Source: DATBMY01 sp036554605 (GTDB taxonomy: Bacteria > Acidobacteriota > Blastocatellia > UBA7656). From it: a stretch of 17,088 nt of DNA. Each line of letters begins with the position of its first letter. Within the stretch, counting starts at the first letter, position 1. The stretch spans positions 1 through 17,088 of the forward strand of contig DATBMY010000132.1 in assembly GCA_036554605.1 (NCBI GenBank), written 5' to 3'. The translations under genes were made by a program, and so were the position numbers. This document shows, piece by piece, positions 1 through 7,690 of this stretch. The notes beneath the pieces are model-generated. The model was given only the letters and a program-made list of their open reading frames with translations. It ran no database searches and had not been told where the DNA came from.

Positions 1-623
1 ACCTTCTCCATATCGCGCGCGCCGAGGTTCGACGTCATCACTACTATCGTGCGCGAAAAGTCGACGCGGCGATTGTCGCCCAGCGTGAGCGTCGCTTTGT
101 CGAGCACGCCCAGAAGCAGCTGCCAGAGCGCATCCGACGCCTTTTCGATCTCGTCAAAAAGTACGAGCGTCAGCTTCACCCGATCCGTGTGATAGCTGTT
201 TATGTGCTCCTGCGTCAGTATGGGCGGCGTCTCGCGGTGACCCAGGTAGCCCGGAGGCGAGCCGATGAGCTTGGCGATCTCGTGCGAATGTTGAAACTCA
301 GCGCAGTCGACGCGTATGAACGCGTTCGGGCTGCCGAACAGTATCTCGGCCGCGGCTTCGACCGAGCGCGTCTTGCCCGTTCCCGTGGGACCTAGAAACA
401 GCAGCGTGCCAATGGGACGCCCCGGCACGTTCAGGCCCGCCTGATAAACCTGATACATTTGCGCCATCGCTCGCACGGCGTCCTCCTGCCCGATGACTCG
501 CGCGAGCAGTTGCTGCTCGAAATTCATTGCCTCTTCCGACCTCGTCGTGTGATCCAGTAGTGTGTACTCAGGCTCACCGGCCGGCTTCAAGTTGGTCCCG
601 AAATAATTTAACTGCGCTACCAT
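1..623 (-). CDS. Partial AAA+ ATPase, ClpA/ClpB D2-type single module (C-terminus off the window)
   Basis: The first 207 codons of an ATP-dependent unfoldase-like protein can be read; the gene runs off the left edge. Walker A GPTGTGKT is at residues 78-85, a pore-loop motif GYLG at 125-128, Walker B LVLFDEIEKA at 153-162, and the sensor-1 stretch MTSNLGAR near 200. The order and wording match the second ATPase module (AAA_2) of ClpA/ClpB/ClpC. There is no Clp N-domain and no D1 module: only about 40 residues precede the first helix (RVIGQEDAV), so this is a stand-alone single-ring type. The ATG at 623 is chosen because GGAGGGGG lies just upstream; a second ATG at codon 33 (MNFEQQL) is possible. 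Substrates and partners cannot be inferred. It reads in the same direction as comEC, 324 bases downstream of it. Confidence 0.88.
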   Translation of the reverse strand, partial: MVAQLNYFGTNLKPAGEPEYTLLDHTTRSEEAMNFEQQLLARVIGQEDAVRAMAQMYQVYQAGLNVPGRPIGTLLFLGPTGTGKTRSVEAAAEILFGSPNAFIRVDCAEFQHSHEIAKLIGSPPGYLGHRETPPILTQEHINSYHTDRVKLTLVLFDEIEKASDALWQLLLGVLDKATLTLGDNRRVDFSRTIVVMTSNLGARDMEK

Positions 624-947
624 TTTCTGCCCCCTCCATTCCGTCTCTCCACCGCGACGGCCTTTAAGAATCTCACTGTCGGCAATGAGTTTGGCAAGCA
701 CTGTGCCAGTTGAGTCTTTCGCGAAGTGGCGGCAAGCTATTGTTACTTTTAGTGTTTATTTCTCTCGCCCACTCACATCGACGCCCCACGACCGTTTCCA
801 TACTTCACAGGCCATGGTGATATATGACTCCTTTAATAAAAGCTCTGTCCCGTATCAAAGAGTGAGTATCGCCCGTCTTGTACTCATTAGATTCAAGCAT
901 CGGAAATTGCTGGCTCATAAACATACGCCGAACGCGCATTGCCTTCA
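624..947. other. 324-base intergenic stretch between comEC and the AAA+ gene
   Basis: This stretch is richer in A+T than its surroundings and holds no convincing gene. On the minus strand, AAAGGAG precedes a 19-codon open frame (ATG 815 to TAA 756) beginning MACEVWK. This could be a leader peptide or chance. Its stop lies in the same frame as the AAA+ gene downstream, and that frame then stays open to the AAA+ start. A weak hairpin (923-939, minus) follows comEC. A plus-strand open frame at 685-960 has no ribosome binding site, resembles no family and overlaps the comEC stop, so I do not call it. Confidence 0.5.
923..939 (-). terminator. Weak stem-loop just downstream of comEC
   Basis: On the minus strand, ATGCGC-GTTCG-GCGTAT forms a 6-bp stem (one G-U pair) with a 5-base loop, starting 9 bases after the comEC stop. 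Only a short T run (GTTTATG) follows, so termination would be inefficient. It may be a processing or pausing hairpin instead. Confidence 0.22.
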
Positions 948-3722
948 TCAATCGCTATGATAGCTACCGACTTTCAACGAAGCGCCGTCTGATTCCGCCG
1001 TGATCATTCCGTCGCGGCCGGTCTGAAAGAGCTTCACCCGGCGCGCAAGATACCGGTTGACGATTGTATCGGCCGGATGGCCAAAGCGGCTGCGCTCGCC
1101 GACCGAGATAACCCCGTAGCTCGGGCGCACGCGCTCGATGAAGGCTTCGCTCGAAGAAGTTTTCGACCCGTGATGAGGAATCTTCAACAGATCGGCTCGC
1201 AAGTCCGCGCCCGATGCAACCAGCGCCTCCTCGGCCGCCTGCTCTATATCGCCGGCCAGCAACACCGAGACGTTGCCGTGCGTCAAGCGCAACACAACCG
1301 AGCTGTCGTTTTCCGAAAGAGGACCCGTCGAAGCAGGCGGCCAGAGAATATCAATAAATACTCCCTCGATCTCATACCGCTCGCCCGCCGTGACTCTTCG
1401 CAGCGGAGTGTTCGAGCGCGCCAGTTCCTCTTCAAGGCGCTCGTATTCGGGGACTGCATACGGCACGTTGCCGACGATGGCCTGGCCCACGGGAAAGTTC
1501 TTAATGATGTCGCTGAACCCGCCCGTGTGATCCGCGTGCGCATGTGTGGCGATAATGTAATTGACTGCCGTGCGTCTCTGCGACCATAGAAGGCGCGACA
1601 CGACCGCTTCCCCGATTCTGAATTCGGCTGCTGGTCTCTGCTCGAAGGCTTCGAGCGGCTCGGCTTCGGGCCGCGGCTCGCTTTGCCGGGTAAAGCTCAG
1701 CTCACCACCCGCATCTATGACCATAACAGAGCCGCGGGGAAAGACTACCACCGCCGCATCGCCCTGCCCCACATCGAGAAAGTGCACAACGAGCTTCTCT
1801 TCGATCCGGGGCGGCGGCGGGCTGACGATGGCGATTAAAAAGACGGGCAGGGTTAATGCGCAAAGAGCAAATCCGGCGGCCGCCGGTCGCGCGCGGGCTA
1901 TTTCAACCGCCTTTCCGCCTTCAATACTATTATCGACCGGCCGCCACGCTTCGATGAGCGCGGCCAGCGCGACCAGCGGCGCGAAATATATCGCGTAGAT
2001 TATCGATTGCCATCCTTCATAATGAGCGACGCGAAAAGTTGCGCCCGGCAACGCCTCGAAGGGAACTATGGAGTTGGCGAGCAGAGTGTGAGCTATCGAG
2101 GCAAGCTGCGCGATTTGCTCGCCGCCCCAGGCGCTGACCTGCGCCACGATCAAGGCCGCGACAGCGCAGAGCATAAGCGCGGCCGTAAGCGCTCCGGCCG
2201 CGACGTTGAGCAGCACGCCGACCGGCGCGAAGCGGTTAAAGTAGAATGCCATGAGCGGGACCATGGCCAGATGGACCATCGCCGACGTGACAAGCAGGTA
2301 GAAGAGACTCCTCATCACCGCTTGCAGCCGCATGCGTCCAAGCGCAGTTGCCGCTCGGCTCTTGGTGAGCCGGTAGGTGACCGGAGAGCGCAGCATATCC
2401 TTTTCGAATCCGCGCGCGTCCCAAAAGAGCGCTTCGGCAAATGATTTGATAAAGGATGGGCAGGAAGGCGGGTGCGGCGTGTTGGCAGTCGGTCGCCATT
2501 CGCCTATGGCGCGCAGCCGCGCAGCCGCGGGCACGGCTAAACCTATGATGGCCGCCGCCGCTATAAAACTAAGCTGGAAGCCCGGGTCAAATATAAGCGA
2601 AGGCTTCAGCGCTAGCATGATAAAGGCGGCAAGCGCGACGGTGTTTAAAGAGACCGAGCGGCGAAAGATCAACGGCCCCAATAACCCCACGCTTATCATC
2701 AGAGTCGCGCGCATGACAGGCGGCTGCGATCCAACCATCAGAGCATAAGCCCATAGTGCCGCGCCGGTAAGAAGCACCCGCGCGGGCCCGCGACGACGAT
2801 GCCCCCTGCCGATAAGCACCCAGGCTATTATGGCGACATGCATCCCCGAGATTGCGAGCACGTGAAAGGTCGCGCCCTGGCGCAATCGCTCGGAGGCTTC
2901 CTGGTTGAGGTAGTAGCGATTGCCCGCGATCATTGCCTTGAGCGTGCCCGCCGTGACCGGGTCGAAATGTGCGTCGAAGGCCTTTATCAAGCTTAGCCGG
3001 AAGGCGTAAAGCGAATCGAGAAATATACTGCCGCCCGCGCGACCCAGATTCTCGATAAGCAGCGGGCTTTTTATAGTGCCTTTCAGATCGTAGCCGCTTC
3101 GCTCAAGAAACTCGTTGAAGTCGGGCGATCCGGGGTTCGCGTAACCGCGGGCGCGCTCTAACCGCACCATCACGCGAAGGCGCGACGAATAACCGAGCGA
3201 GAGCCGGGCAAAGTCAGCGGTCTTGAGATTATCATCAAGCGATAAGACGAGCCGCGCGCGGCCGGTCGCCCGAAAGGTTTCGCTTCGCAAGCGCACGGTC
3301 TCGGCGTCAAGGTCGAGATAACATGCGCCGGGCGCGGGCTCGGGCGGCGTCACAAGCACGCCCGTCAGTTCCACCGGATCGTTATATTGAATAACGCCTG
3401 ACTCATATAACCGTTTTAATCTCGATTGATCAACGCTCGCGCGCTCGGCCCAAGAGGCCGTCATCCCCGCGGCCACAAAGGCCGCAAGCAGCGCGGTGCT
3501 GGCCGCGCCGTCTATGGCCTTGATAAAGAGCGCGGCGGCAACGACTGTCGAGAAAGCAAGCATTGCCGCCGGGAGCCACCCGGGCGGGGCAAGCTCGGCG
3601 TCGAGGAGTATGCCGGAGACTAAGGCGGCGGCGAGGTAAAGAAAAGGCTGGCGAGCAGGCACAAGGGTTGACCGGCGGATAAATCCTTCGGCCGCCCAAT
3701 CGTGCCGGGTAAGTTTAGCCAT
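948..3722 (-). CDS. comEC: ComEC/Rec2 competence DNA-uptake channel, 924 aa
   Basis: This is the inner-membrane channel that passes single-stranded DNA into the cytosol during natural transformation. All three family regions are present. They are an N-terminal membrane segment plus soluble DUF4131 region (about residues 25-200), the polytopic Competence domain (about 235-560, with the hallmark AISGMHVAI near 290), and a C-terminal metallo-beta-lactamase fold. The latter has HFLDVGQGDA near 645, ATHAHADHTGG near 724, LLAGDIEQA near 820 and IPHHGS near 844. Metal-binding HxHxDH is intact, consistent with an active nuclease domain. The ATG at 3722 is chosen, with GGGAG 12 bases upstream; an in-frame TTG at 3746 would add 8 residues but has no ribosome binding site. 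No other competence gene is in view. It diverges from the 125-residue orphan gene with only 43 bases between them. Confidence 0.95.
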   Translation of the reverse strand: MAKLTRHDWAAEGFIRRSTLVPARQPFLYLAAALVSGILLDAELAPPGWLPAAMLAFSTVVAAALFIKAIDGAASTALLAAFVAAGMTASWAERASVDQSRLKRLYESGVIQYNDPVELTGVLVTPPEPAPGACYLDLDAETVRLRSETFRATGRARLVLSLDDNLKTADFARLSLGYSSRLRVMVRLERARGYANPGSPDFNEFLERSGYDLKGTIKSPLLIENLGRAGGSIFLDSLYAFRLSLIKAFDAHFDPVTAGTLKAMIAGNRYYLNQEASERLRQGATFHVLAISGMHVAIIAWVLIGRGHRRRGPARVLLTGAALWAYALMVGSQPPVMRATLMISVGLLGPLIFRRSVSLNTVALAAFIMLALKPSLIFDPGFQLSFIAAAAIIGLAVPAAARLRAIGEWRPTANTPHPPSCPSFIKSFAEALFWDARGFEKDMLRSPVTYRLTKSRAATALGRMRLQAVMRSLFYLLVTSAMVHLAMVPLMAFYFNRFAPVGVLLNVAAGALTAALMLCAVAALIVAQVSAWGGEQIAQLASIAHTLLANSIVPFEALPGATFRVAHYEGWQSIIYAIYFAPLVALAALIEAWRPVDNSIEGGKAVEIARARPAAAGFALCALTLPVFLIAIVSPPPPRIEEKLVVHFLDVGQGDAAVVVFPRGSVMVIDAGGELSFTRQSEPRPEAEPLEAFEQRPAAEFRIGEAVVSRLLWSQRRTAVNYIIATHAHADHTGGFSDIIKNFPVGQAIVGNVPYAVPEYERLEEELARSNTPLRRVTAGERYEIEGVFIDILWPPASTGPLSENDSSVVLRLTHGNVSVLLAGDIEQAAEEALVASGADLRADLLKIPHHGSKTSSSEAFIERVRPSYGVISVGERSRFGHPADTIVNRYLARRVKLFQTGRDGMITAESDGASLKVGSYHSD

Positions 3723-3726
3723 TATT

Positions 3727-3756
3727 GTTGACAACTCCCGCCACAAGGATTAATCA
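3727..3756 (+). promoter_or_regulatory. Candidate promoter of the 125-aa orphan gene, perfect -35
   Basis: A consensus TTGACA lies at 3728-3733, and 17 bases later a poor -10 (TAATCA, 3751-3756). If used, transcription would start within a few bases of the ATG at 3766, giving a leaderless or near-leaderless message. That would explain the lack of a ribosome binding site there. The -35 sits inside a small palindrome, GTTG-A-CAAC (3727-3735), 5 bases from the divergent comEC ATG, so binding here could affect both genes. Confidence 0.3.
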
Positions 3757-3765
3757 TCTGTATTT

Positions 3766-4143
3766 ATGAGCGCCGGTACACCAGATGATCTTCAACAAAA
3801 AGTGAACGAGTTCGCCAGGGCGACGGAAGCGCCGGAAGAGTCTTTCTTGATGAGACGCTTTGCCCTGGATGACGCAGACCAGGTACTGTCAGTTATTGAC
3901 GGGCTGACTTTATCGTTAATTAGTTATTGCTACCATCGCCACCCGCGCGGCGAAAACGTGCATGAGATCATGGAGCAGCTCGACCGTCTTGAGCCGGGCT
4001 CGCCGGAGGCGGCCGCGCTGGAACACCGGGCCGATGACGCGGCGGCGCTACAGATACCTTTTATAGTAACGCTCAATCGCCTGGTTGAAGATTATTACGA
4101 GCTGCGCCGCAGGCTTGAAGCGAAGCTGCGAACAAAAGAGTAG
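3766..4143 (+). CDS. Hypothetical small acidic helical protein, 125 aa
   Basis: I do not recognise this protein. It starts MSAGTPDD and is predicted soluble, with no signal peptide. It has a short hydrophobic stretch near residues 46-54 (DGLTLSLIS) followed by the His/Tyr-rich YCYHRHPRG. It ends with a charged, probably helical tail (DYYELRRRLEAKL). Acidic residues dominate the middle. It is considered real because it has a full start-to-stop frame filling the gap between comEC and the Hc1-like gene. It also uses GC-rich codons like its neighbours, and lies downstream of a consensus -35. No ribosome binding site is seen in front of the ATG. It ends convergently with the Hc1-like gene, 55 bases away. 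Confidence 0.6.
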   Translation: MSAGTPDDLQQKVNEFARATEAPEESFLMRRFALDDADQVLSVIDGLTLSLISYCYHRHPRGENVHEIMEQLDRLEPGSPEAAALEHRADDAAALQIPFIVTLNRLVEDYYELRRRLEAKLRTKE

Positions 4144-4148
4144 GAGGT

Positions 4149-4196
4149 TTGTCGAAGGCTCTTTGCGCCAGGGACAATGCTTTGGCGCCTCGACAA
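4149..4196. terminator. Stem-loop between convergent genes
   Basis: TTGTCGA-a-GGC (4149-4159) pairs with GCC-TCGACAA (4187-4196), giving a 10-bp stem with one bulged A. A smaller GCCA/TGGC stem is possible in the loop. It sits exactly between the orphan gene and the Hc1-like gene, which converge. Neither strand has a run of T after the stem, so it is not a classical intrinsic terminator; a role in 3'-end formation is inferred from position. Confidence 0.35.
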
Positions 4197-4198
4197 GT

Positions 4199-4582
4199 TC
4201 AATCCTCGTTATCGTCTTCCTCATCCGCCGCCGCTTCTCCGGACGAAGCCGACATACCTTTTATCTCGGCCGAGATTTCGGCGCGCCGTTGCTTTGCAAG
4301 CTTCATGATCAGCGACAGGTGCTTGCGCGCGCGGCGGGCCGCGGCCTTGTTCCCCTTCTGGCGAAAGACCATGTTCTCGGCGGCGAATCGGCCGACCTCG
4401 ACCAGAAGCTGGCCGGTGGTCGAGCCCTGCGAGCGGCGGTCGAACAAACGGCGCTCGCGCCCGGTGCGGCGTTCGGGCGTCCCCGCCGGCGGGCCGAGAT
4501 CCTGCTTGCGACGATCTTCGCCCGCGCGACGGTCAGTCCGGCGCCGCTCATCTCCGCCCCAGTTTGCATTATCATCTGCCAT
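4199..4582 (-). CDS. Hc1-like (histone H1-like) basic protein with Arg-repeat N-terminus, 127 aa
   Basis: The C-terminal half carries KGNKAAARRARKHLSLI followed by KLAKQRRAEI. This resembles the KGNKAAGTRARKAL core of bacterial Hc1 (histone H1-like) proteins known from Chlamydiae and Bacteroidetes, which bind DNA. The N-terminal half holds two copies of an Arg pattern, ERRRTDRRAGEDRR and ERRTGRERRLFDRR, of the (E)RR-x3-RR-x3-DRR type seen in several bacterial regulatory proteins. The tail is acidic (DEEDDNED). It is probably a cytosolic nucleoid-associated or RNA-associated protein; this is inferred from composition and motif, not proven. The ATG at 4582 is chosen because GGAG lies 6 bases upstream; a GTG at 4594 lacks such a site. 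Long open frames on the opposite strand here are shadows. Confidence 0.72.
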   Translation of the reverse strand: MADDNANWGGDERRRTDRRAGEDRRKQDLGPPAGTPERRTGRERRLFDRRSQGSTTGQLLVEVGRFAAENMVFRQKGNKAAARRARKHLSLIMKLAKQRRAEISAEIKGMSASSGEAAADEEDDNED

Positions 4583-4665
4583 CTTTCTCTCCACATCCAG
4601 GGTGAATGGTATTTTGATAATTTCGTGGAGGCTGAAGGCCTGCTACATGCCCTGCAACAGGCGCT

Positions 4666-4693
4666 AGTCTAACACAGTGATGACAGGTTTCAA
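4666..4693 (-). promoter_or_regulatory. Candidate sigma-70 promoter of the Hc1-like gene
   Basis: TTGAAA (4693-4688) and TAGACT (4671-4666) are separated by 16 bases on the minus strand. The predicted leader is about 75-80 bases. It is divergent from the msrA promoter. Confidence 0.3.
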
Positions 4694-4729
4694 TAATTAC
4701 TTTCGCCTTTGAACTCTCGCCCGGCTCGG

Positions 4730-4759
4730 TTGAGACGCCTCTCTCATGTGCGCTATCCT
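4730..4759 (+). promoter_or_regulatory. Candidate sigma-70 promoter of msrA
   Basis: TTGAGA (4730-4735) is followed after 18 bases by TATCCT (4754-4759). This gives a leader of about 20-25 bases that contains the purine-rich GGCAGG in front of the ATG at 4788. The same -10 hexamer appears in the candidate promoter of the fRMsr-like gene. Confidence 0.35.
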
Positions 4760-4787
4760 AGTATCGAAGATAGGCAGGTAAATAAGC

Positions 4788-5330
4788 ATGACTGAAAGAA
4801 AAGAATTGGCGACGCTTGCTGGCGGGTGCTTCTGGTGTCTCGATGCCGTATTCCGAGATTTGCGCGGCGTCGAAAGCGTTGAGTCGGGCTATTCGGGCGG
4901 CACTCTGCCGAACCCTACCTACTATCAGGTCTGCGAGGGGACCACGGGCCACGCCGAAGTCGTTCAAATAAAGTTCGACCCGGAGCAGGTCTCTTATGAA
5001 GAGCTGCTCGATGTCTTCTTTACCATTCACGACCCGACGTCGCTCAATCGCCAGGGCGCGGATGTAGGCACGCAATATCGTTCGGCCATCTTTTATCACA
5101 CGCCCGAGCAGAAGCAGGCGGCCGAGCGGGTTATTGATCGCCTTAACGCGGAGAAGATCTGGGATAAACCCATAGTGACCGAAGTCGCGCCTCTCACGCA
5201 GTTCTTCCCGGCCGAGCAGTATCACCAGAATTACTTCGAGCAGAACCCCAACCAGCCATATTGCATGGCCGTGGTCGCGCCGAAAGTCGCGAAGTTCCGT
5301 AAGAAGTTTTTAGAGAAGCTCAAGCGCTAG
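4788..5330 (+). CDS. msrA: Peptide-methionine (S)-S-oxide reductase MsrA, 180 aa
   Basis: This enzyme reduces methionine-S-sulfoxide in proteins and as the free amino acid, using thioredoxin, in the cytosol (no signal peptide). The catalytic motif GCFWC is at residues 13-17, with Cys14 as the attacking cysteine. The family block DPTSLNRQGADVGTQYRS is intact, and so is NPNQPYC, whose Cys159 is the likely resolving cysteine. The length is typical for the short bacterial form, and there is no fused MsrB domain. The ATG follows an AGG at a 9-base spacing. The last 11 bases overlap the end of the convergent glycosylase gene. A separate fRMsr-like gene in this window (15614-16060) may cover the other stereoisomer as the free amino acid. 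Confidence 0.97.
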   Translation: MTERKELATLAGGCFWCLDAVFRDLRGVESVESGYSGGTLPNPTYYQVCEGTTGHAEVVQIKFDPEQVSYEELLDVFFTIHDPTSLNRQGADVGTQYRSAIFYHTPEQKQAAERVIDRLNAEKIWDKPIVTEVAPLTQFFPAEQYHQNYFEQNPNQPYCMAVVAPKVAKFRKKFLEKLKR

Positions 5331-5964
5331 CCCGGCGTGGCCCGCGAGGCTTTTCACAGGTCAGGTAATAATGCCATAACAACCGCGCGGCAACGGCCCT
5401 CCAGGGTCGCCAGCCGCGGCTTATCTCATTCAACTCCTGGGGCGTCGGCCGCCGCTTCAGATTATGTATTCGCTCGACGGCGACCTGTAGCGCCAGATCG
5501 CCCGCCGGCCATACATCCGCGCGACCGAGCGCCATTAGAAGATATATATCGGCCGTCCACCGGCCTATGCCCTTAACCTTCATCAGCTCATAGGCGACCT
5601 GCTGGTCGTTCATACTCTCAAGCGAGCCCAGGTCAAGCGCGCCTTCGACGATTGACCGGGCGAGCGCGCGGCCATAGGAGGTCTTTTGCCGGCTGAATCC
5701 TATCTGTTTCAAATGCTCATCGCCGAGCGTTAAAAACCGCTCGGGCGTGATCGGGTCTAGGGCCTCAAGCAGCCTCTCGAAAGCCGCCCGCGCCGATTGA
5801 AGCGAAACCTGCTGTTCGAGGATTATATGCAGGAGCGTCGCAAAGCCGGGCTCGCGCGCCCAGATCGGCGGCGGCCCCAGATCAATTAGCAAGGCGGCCA
5901 GCTTCCCGTCGCGCCTGGCGAGAAACTCAAGCCCTTCGCGCAATCTCTCGTCGTTAAGAACCAT
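5320..5964 (-). CDS. AlkA-like DNA-3-methyladenine glycosylase (HhH-GPD), 214 aa
   Basis: This is a base-excision repair enzyme that removes alkylated purines from DNA. A helix-hairpin-helix reads KVKGIGRWTADIYL at about residues 129-142, followed by the GPD loop PAGDLALQVA with the catalytic Asp at 156. The upstream helix LLHIILEQQVSLQSA matches the EQQ(V/I)S signature of the AlkA/MAG1 group. There is no [4Fe-4S] cysteine cluster, so it is not a Nth/MutY type. It lacks the N-terminal extra domain of E. coli AlkA, so it resembles the shorter MAG1-type form. The ATG at 5964 is used; a TTG at 5976 is possible, and neither has a clear ribosome binding site. It begins 20 bases after the recN stop, so it is probably cotranscribed with recN. 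It overlaps msrA tail to tail. Confidence 0.92.
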   Translation of the reverse strand: MVLNDERLREGLEFLARRDGKLAALLIDLGPPPIWAREPGFATLLHIILEQQVSLQSARAAFERLLEALDPITPERFLTLGDEHLKQIGFSRQKTSYGRALARSIVEGALDLGSLESMNDQQVAYELMKVKGIGRWTADIYLLMALGRADVWPAGDLALQVAVERIHNLKRRPTPQELNEISRGWRPWRAVAARLLWHYYLTCEKPRGPRRASA

Positions 5965-5984
5965 ATGAGATTTCAATTTTGAGA

Positions 5985-7685
5985 TTATGCCTTGAGCAGC
6001 TCGCGCGCATGGCGGCGGGCGCTTTCGGTTATCTCCGCGCCCGTGAGCATCCTCGCGATCTCTTCGACGCGGCCGCGCCGGTCGAGCCGCTCGATGCTCA
6101 CTTCGGTGCGCCCGGCGACGGCCTCCTTGCGCACTAAGAGGTGCGAATCGGCGAAGCGCGCGATCTGCGGCTGGTGAGTCACGCAGAGCACCTGATTAGT
6201 CCGGGAAAGCTTTTTGAGCTTCACGCCGACGGCTTCGCTCACCCGGCCGCCTATGCCCGTATCAATCTCGTCAAAGACTATAGTGCGCGGGAACTCCGAG
6301 GCGTTCGCGGCGGTCTTGAGCACGAGCATCAAGCGCGACGCCTCGCCGCCCGACGCGACTTTCGCGAGCGGCCGTACCGCCTCGCCGACGTTAGCGGAAA
6401 AATAGAATTCCACCCGGTCTATGCCGCGCGCGGTAAGCAATCGATCGGATTCTTCCGCTTCGAGCTCGGCTTCGGCGGGCGCGAGTAGGCGCACCTGAAA
6501 TTTGCCGTTCTCCATGGCGACCTCCGCAAGCTCGCCCTCCACCATGCGCTCGAATCTCTTAGCCGCCCGTGCGCGCTCCGCGTGAATCCGCGCGGCCACG
6601 CGCATATACTCGGCCCGCGAGCGCTCAAGCTCGGCCTCCAGCTCGCCTTCGCGCTCGTCAGCCCTTTCGATCTGCCGCAATCGCTCTTCGGCGCGGGCCA
6701 GGTGGTCTAGCGCGCTTTCGATCCCGCCGCCGTACTTGCGCTTGATCCTTGAAATCTCGGCAAGCCGCTCTTCGATCTCGGCCAGACGCGAGGGAGAAAA
6801 CTCCAGACCTTCGAAAAAGTCGCGCAGCGAAAACGCCAGGTCTTCCAGCGTCGCCCGCGCCGATTGCAATCCTTCGAGGTAAGCGCGAAAGCTCGATTCA
6901 TACTCGGCAAGCTCTTCTACTCTTCGCGTCGCTTGCGTCAACCTGGTGACGGCCGATTCGCTGTCTTCATAAACAAGAGCGAAGCTCTCATTGCATAACG
7001 TCGTAAGCTTTTCAACATTCGTGAGCCGTCGCCGCTCCTCCTCAAGGCGTTCGTCTTCGCCTGCGATAAGGCGGGCGCGCTCAAGCTCGTCAATTTGAAA
7101 CCGCAGGATGTCGATGAGCTGGAACTTTTCGGCCTGGTCCTTGCGCAGCTCGTCAAGTTCGCGCTTGAGCGCCGCCCAGTTTCGATGAGCGGTCGCCACT
7201 TCCTGCCTGAGCGCGGCAAGCCCGGCGAAAGCATCGAGCAGCTCAAGATGCGTATCCGGATTAAAGAGCGTCTGCTGATCGCCCTGCCCGTGTATGTCTA
7301 CGAGGAAGGGCCTGAGATCACGCAGCAGCGATTGGGTGGCGAGCTGATTATTGATGAATATCTTATTGCGCCCGCCGGAGGAAAGCTCGCGCCGAATTAT
7401 CACCTCGCTCGTATCGCCTTCTTCCAGCTCGATCCCCGCGGCCGTAAGCAGCGCTTCAAGCTCGGCGTTGCGGGCGACCAGAAAGAGACCTTCGATAAAC
7501 GCGCGCGCCTCGCCCGCCTTAATCAAATCAACGCTCGACCTCCCGCCCATGAGCAGACCGAGCGCGTCGACGATGATAGATTTACCCGAGCCGGTCTCAC
7601 CCGTCAGCAGGTTGAGCCCCTGGTCGAACTCCACTCGCAGCTCATCTATCAGGGCGATCTTTGAAATGTTGAGCAGCGTCAGCAT
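5985..7685 (-). CDS. recN: DNA repair ATPase RecN, 566 aa
   Basis: RecN is an SMC-like ATPase that holds DNA ends during double-strand break repair. Walker A GETGSGKS is at residues 29-36, and a long central coiled coil lies at roughly 150-390. The ABC signature VASGGEASRL is near 443, and Walker B IVFDEIDTGIGG near 468. Length and order match the family, with no break. The ATG at 7685 begins the conserved MLTLLNISKIALI. There is no purine-rich ribosome binding site in front of it: the bases immediately upstream belong to the palindromic repeat at 7691-7819. The glycosylase gene follows 20 bases downstream, making a small DNA-repair pair. gmhB lies upstream in the same direction, with the repeat in between. 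Confidence 0.97.
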   Translation of the reverse strand: MLTLLNISKIALIDELRVEFDQGLNLLTGETGSGKSIIVDALGLLMGGRSSVDLIKAGEARAFIEGLFLVARNAELEALLTAAGIELEEGDTSEVIIRRELSSGGRNKIFINNQLATQSLLRDLRPFLVDIHGQGDQQTLFNPDTHLELLDAFAGLAALRQEVATAHRNWAALKRELDELRKDQAEKFQLIDILRFQIDELERARLIAGEDERLEEERRRLTNVEKLTTLCNESFALVYEDSESAVTRLTQATRRVEELAEYESSFRAYLEGLQSARATLEDLAFSLRDFFEGLEFSPSRLAEIEERLAEISRIKRKYGGGIESALDHLARAEERLRQIERADEREGELEAELERSRAEYMRVAARIHAERARAAKRFERMVEGELAEVAMENGKFQVRLLAPAEAELEAEESDRLLTARGIDRVEFYFSANVGEAVRPLAKVASGGEASRLMLVLKTAANASEFPRTIVFDEIDTGIGGRVSEAVGVKLKKLSRTNQVLCVTHQPQIARFADSHLLVRKEAVAGRTEVSIERLDRRGRVEEIARMLTGAEITESARRHARELLKA

Positions 7686-7690
7686 AGCAA

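Noticed and set aside
685..960. Plus-strand 91-aa frame in the gap before comEC
   Set aside because: No ribosome binding site, no similarity that I can see, and it overlaps the comEC stop.
4085..4672. Plus-strand frames of 195 and 172 aa through the Hc1-like region
   Set aside because: They have low-complexity Arg/Ser/Pro-rich products with no motif. The minus strand carries the Hc1 motif and a good ribosome binding site.
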